Notes under the pieces: generated by a model
Told to the model about the DNA's origin: nothing
Databases searched by the model: none
What the model saw: the letters and a program-made list of their open reading frames with translations, nothing else
Made by a program: the position numbers and the translations under genes
Source: Puffinus mauretanicus
Lineage: Eukaryota > Chordata > Aves > Procellariiformes > Procellariidae
NCBI GenBank assembly: GCA_023333565.1
Contig: JAJKFH010003493.1
Span: 1,612,001 to 1,676,000 of the forward strand
Direction: 5' to 3'
DNA length: 64,000 nucleotides
Part shown: positions 60,723 through 64,000 of the stretch, piece after piece
How the letters are laid out: the number at the start of each line of letters is the position of its first letter
Position numbering within the stretch: position 1 is the first letter of the stretch

Positions 60723-63700
60723 CTGCGCTAAGTATAAAACAGGAGATCAAAGTGTGAGGGTCACTAGAGCAAGTTAAGCAGGAAGCCTGAGTTCAGTTCA
60801 CAGGGATGGTACTACAAGACACTGACCAACTCACCCAGAAAAGCAGAATGTTCCTGCCCTGTGACCATGACATTAGAGTGAAAAATTTTAGCAGGCCCCG
60901 AGGATATTTCAGAAGGTGTGCAACTGCATCAGAGTGCACTGATGGGAGCCAGAACATACACTGAAAAACATGGATGGTCAGACACTCCTACCTTGAATGG
61001 GCCTCATAGGGATTTGCTTTGCAAAAATATAACACTATACTTCTCCAAACAAACAACTAATAGAAAAAAGAAACAGAAAATAGGGTGTGGAGCAAGGGGT
61101 AATTTTGTGCTTTCTCTTGCCCCAAGGCAAGATCAATTGCATCTATGTCATCTTGACTGGTAGGATGGAGACAATGATGCTAGTCAGCTTTTATGAACCA
61201 CTCCACGAGAAGTTGTGCCTGTCCACAATTATTTTCTCATCCCAAAAGTAAAACACCACCTCATTTCTCACTGAATGTATCCAACTTCAGCTTCAAATGT
61301 TCAAGGTTTACTAAAACCTTTTTTCTGATGAATAAAAGAGCTTGTTTTCAACTATTTTTACCTTATTTTGGATAAACCAAGAAGTTGGAGCCTCTCTAAT
61401 CTCCCACTATATGACTTGTCAGGTGGAAAGTATTCTTTCAGCTCTTTGAACCCTTCCTACTTTTCCAACATCCTTTTTGAAATGAGGCCACAGTTTTCCA
61501 ACGCCATGCTGTAATCCCACACACCAAGGTTGCCTGCCCACCCTCATCCAAGTTAGCCACCTCCCTGCTGTTGCAGGCGTATCTTATGATAGCAGAAAAT
61601 AGACTAAGATACTTTATAACCACAAATTTGCAACAGGAATAGATATTCTGCCACTATCTTTTCTTAGTTCACCACCTGTAAATCAAGATCTTTCTATATG
61701 TGTTATGGCTCCAGCAGAAGTAAGCAATGGGCTTGATGCAGAAATTAACTGAGAGAGGTGCATTAGTTGGTGTTTGTCAGGTCAGCCTGACCTTCCATAA
61801 AGAGATGTGATGCTGAACTTGAGGTCAGTCCCTGAGAAAGCAATGCAGCCATGTCACCTGGTAGTGTACCGCTGTGGCAAAATCTTCCCTTAGAAAGTCC
61901 ATGACTCAGTCAGCCACTTAACCTCACTTCTTCTCAAGTGAAGAGGAAACTTCTTGTTATCGTCACTTGTACAGGTTAAAGCTGAGAGGCACAGTGGCAC
62001 AGTTCTCCTGCAGATGTTGCAAGTGCTGTACCGAGTGACCCAGTGACATGGAGATGTAGCAAAGTGCTGTGAGCAGAACGAGCAGAGCTCACCTGGGAAT
62101 GGGTGGAAGAAAGGATGAGAGGCAAATGCCACATCTCTCCCTGGGGCACAGTTTAGTGAGGCAGTGAAGCCTCCGGTCCCCTGGCCCTAGCAATATTCTC
62201 AGTACAAATGGCATCGTTCCCTTTCAAGTTTTGTGCCCACCACCTTTGCGCTTAGATGAAACATCTCTCAGGGTCATCCTTTGCCTCCCCGGTCAGGTGT
62301 TACATTGGTTCCCTGTGAGGCAGCAATGAAGGACTCCCAGGATGACAGGGAGGAGAGGGAAAGCAGAAAATGACATCTTCCCTTTCTCTTTCCTTTCTCT
62401 ACAGTTTTTTTATCCTCCTGTACTTTCTTGTGCTCACAGTGCCCTTCATTTCACTTCCCAGTTGGATATTTCTCTTCCCCACTGCCTGACAGGAATTCAG
62501 TCTGTTGGCCTCCAAAGTAGAGAAAATATTAAATGCTCAAAATTCTAGGGATTATCTTGGAGCTCCTAAGACCGCAGAAAATATCCTTTTCCAAAGCAAT
62601 GCTTTCAGTGAGACCCTCAGCCCTCTTCCAAGAATAGTAAATGCCTTAAAGTCTGGATACTGGGCTCACTTTCAGAGGTAATTAAAACTGACTCTCAGCT
62701 AAACTGTCTCCATGGATCTGGAGATGAATACACGTAAAATCAAAATAAGGTATTAGTTGTGTTTGCTCACCCTTTGTGCCACTTCTGTAAAGTAGTAGAA
62801 AGAGCCTGGCCTATTCGGTACAGTTTCATAGGACACAAGTAAGAACACAGCACTAACTTTCACCAAAAGGCACATATTACAGGGGGCTTTCAGGTCTTTC
62901 TAATGTTGAAGTTACCGGTAAACACTACACCCATATGCGAAAGCCATACCTAGGCCTCAGCATCGAGCCTGAAGTTAACACAGACTGTCGAGTGACTCCT
63001 GTCTACTGGGCTGCTGCTGCTACATCAGATAGGGGCAGGGGGGAGAGGAGGTTTGGATAATTCTTCTTCTGGCTTCAAAAAACTAATTAAGACCCTACCG
63101 CAGAATGATCTCATTTGCTAGGAATTATTTCTTGTGAGCAGTACCAAGTGTACTGTATGGTTGCTTTCCTTTATAGCTGCAGTGCTGATGCACTAAAAGA
63201 AGCAATGGAAATTTTGTGCAACAAAATGAAGGAGTTGATTTTACTTTGATTTCCTTTCTTATACTGCACAGTTTCAAAATTTAAGGTTTTGGTTTCCTAG
63301 TGAAACTTGGAGAATGAAAATAACACCTAGCTTATTTAAAAAAAGAAAAATAGTAATAATAAAAAATAGTCTGTTTTGATCTTGTTTGAATCAAACGGGG
63401 CCAGTAGATAAATATTTGAATATATGACTGAAATTTTGCCATATTCATTTTTTCAGTAGATTTCTGTCCATGTGTCACTATACAGCTAAGATAGTGCTGA
63501 CTGAGTTATTAGCAACAGAAGCACCATTTAGTGAATTTTTACTTCCTTTTAGGAATGCAAAGCATGTAAACAAATTGCATGCTCGGATTTTTTTTTAACA
63601 AATTTTTGTGGGTGAATGTCTTCAGGATAAGATTCATCTCTAAGCAGATCCTGACAGAAACCATAGATAGAACTTTAACGGTGTTTCTATATTTAGTCGG

Positions 63701-64000
63701 CGCTGTAATACGTTCATGTGGCAACCAGCTTTATCACTATTCACAGTCACATACGTAATTCTGTGAATCCAGCACATCATGGATTAAAATTTTATAGTAA
63801 ATCATTATACTCATAATTCAGTCTATGCCTGTAGCTGCACTAGTCACCCAGGCCAAGAACACGTGCAAAGCTGGGTGATCCAAGTCGCTCACCAGCCTTG
63901 CACAAACTACAAAACGATAACTGCAGCAAGCAATGGAGTGTGGCGCCAAGATCCCCACGCTGGTGCCAGCGGGGCTCCTTCAAGCTGGAAGAAGATGGCT
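60723..64000. other. Non-coding stretch, no supported gene
   Basis: No firm gene or repeat. A minus-strand frame (61890-62097) with CxxC pairs follows an acceptor-like tract (ATCCTTTCTTCCACCCATTCCCAG) and is discussed under the findings. The last 160 bp are somewhat richer in GC but show nothing I can name. Confidence 0.6.

Overview
The window looks like avian nuclear DNA from a gene-poor stretch: an intergenic region or a very long intron. The bird assignment rests on two kinds of interspersed repeat. One is a CR1 LINE on the minus strand whose 3' end carries the characteristic ATTCTATG-type octamer. The other is a solo LTR family whose ends (TGTCCTGGTTT... on one side, TGTCGTGGTTTAACC... 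on the other) I recognise from many bird genomes. Most of the sequence is AT-rich, CpG-poor and full of stops in all six frames. There are no operons, ribosome binding sites, CRISPR arrays, tRNAs or rRNAs. Outside the CR1, the open frames (mostly 60-130 codons, longest 169) are about what stop-codon chance gives in 64 kb of AT-rich DNA.

Layout. Positions 1-4308 hold nothing I can name except a perfect CRE-like palindrome. Positions 4309-4550 are an old palindromic MITE relic. Positions 17045-17740 are a strongly decayed CR1/L3-like LINE fragment on the plus strand. Around 19.3-20.3 kb there is a possible exon, an AATA microsatellite, a second MITE-like scrap and a small GC- and CpG-rich patch. 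Positions 28021-29706 are a young, 5'-truncated CR1 on the minus strand. It has a long intact reverse transcriptase frame, but one catalytic Asp is replaced by Asn and a stop interrupts the upstream frame. Positions 39285-39955 are a complete solo LTR (minus orientation, 5-bp target duplication with one mismatch, internal ATA microsatellite). Positions 50738-50841 are a second LTR of the same family, cut to 94 bp by internal deletions but still flanked by a perfect 5-bp duplication. A G-quadruplex-prone run lies at 51313-51340 and a second CpG-rich patch near 57.8-58.05 kb.

Host genes. No exon can be called with confidence. Five segments combine an open frame with plausible splice signals: 19357-19524 (+), 21400-21456 (-), 31415-31630 (-), 42694-43071 (-) and 60622-60722 (+). 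They are listed as low-confidence candidates. Their strands and stop positions do not assemble into one gene model, and I recognise none of the peptides.

I found no new biological system. The points most worth a second look are the inactivating substitution in an otherwise open CR1 reverse transcriptase, the internally deleted 94-bp LTR with intact ends, and the two isolated CpG-rich patches.
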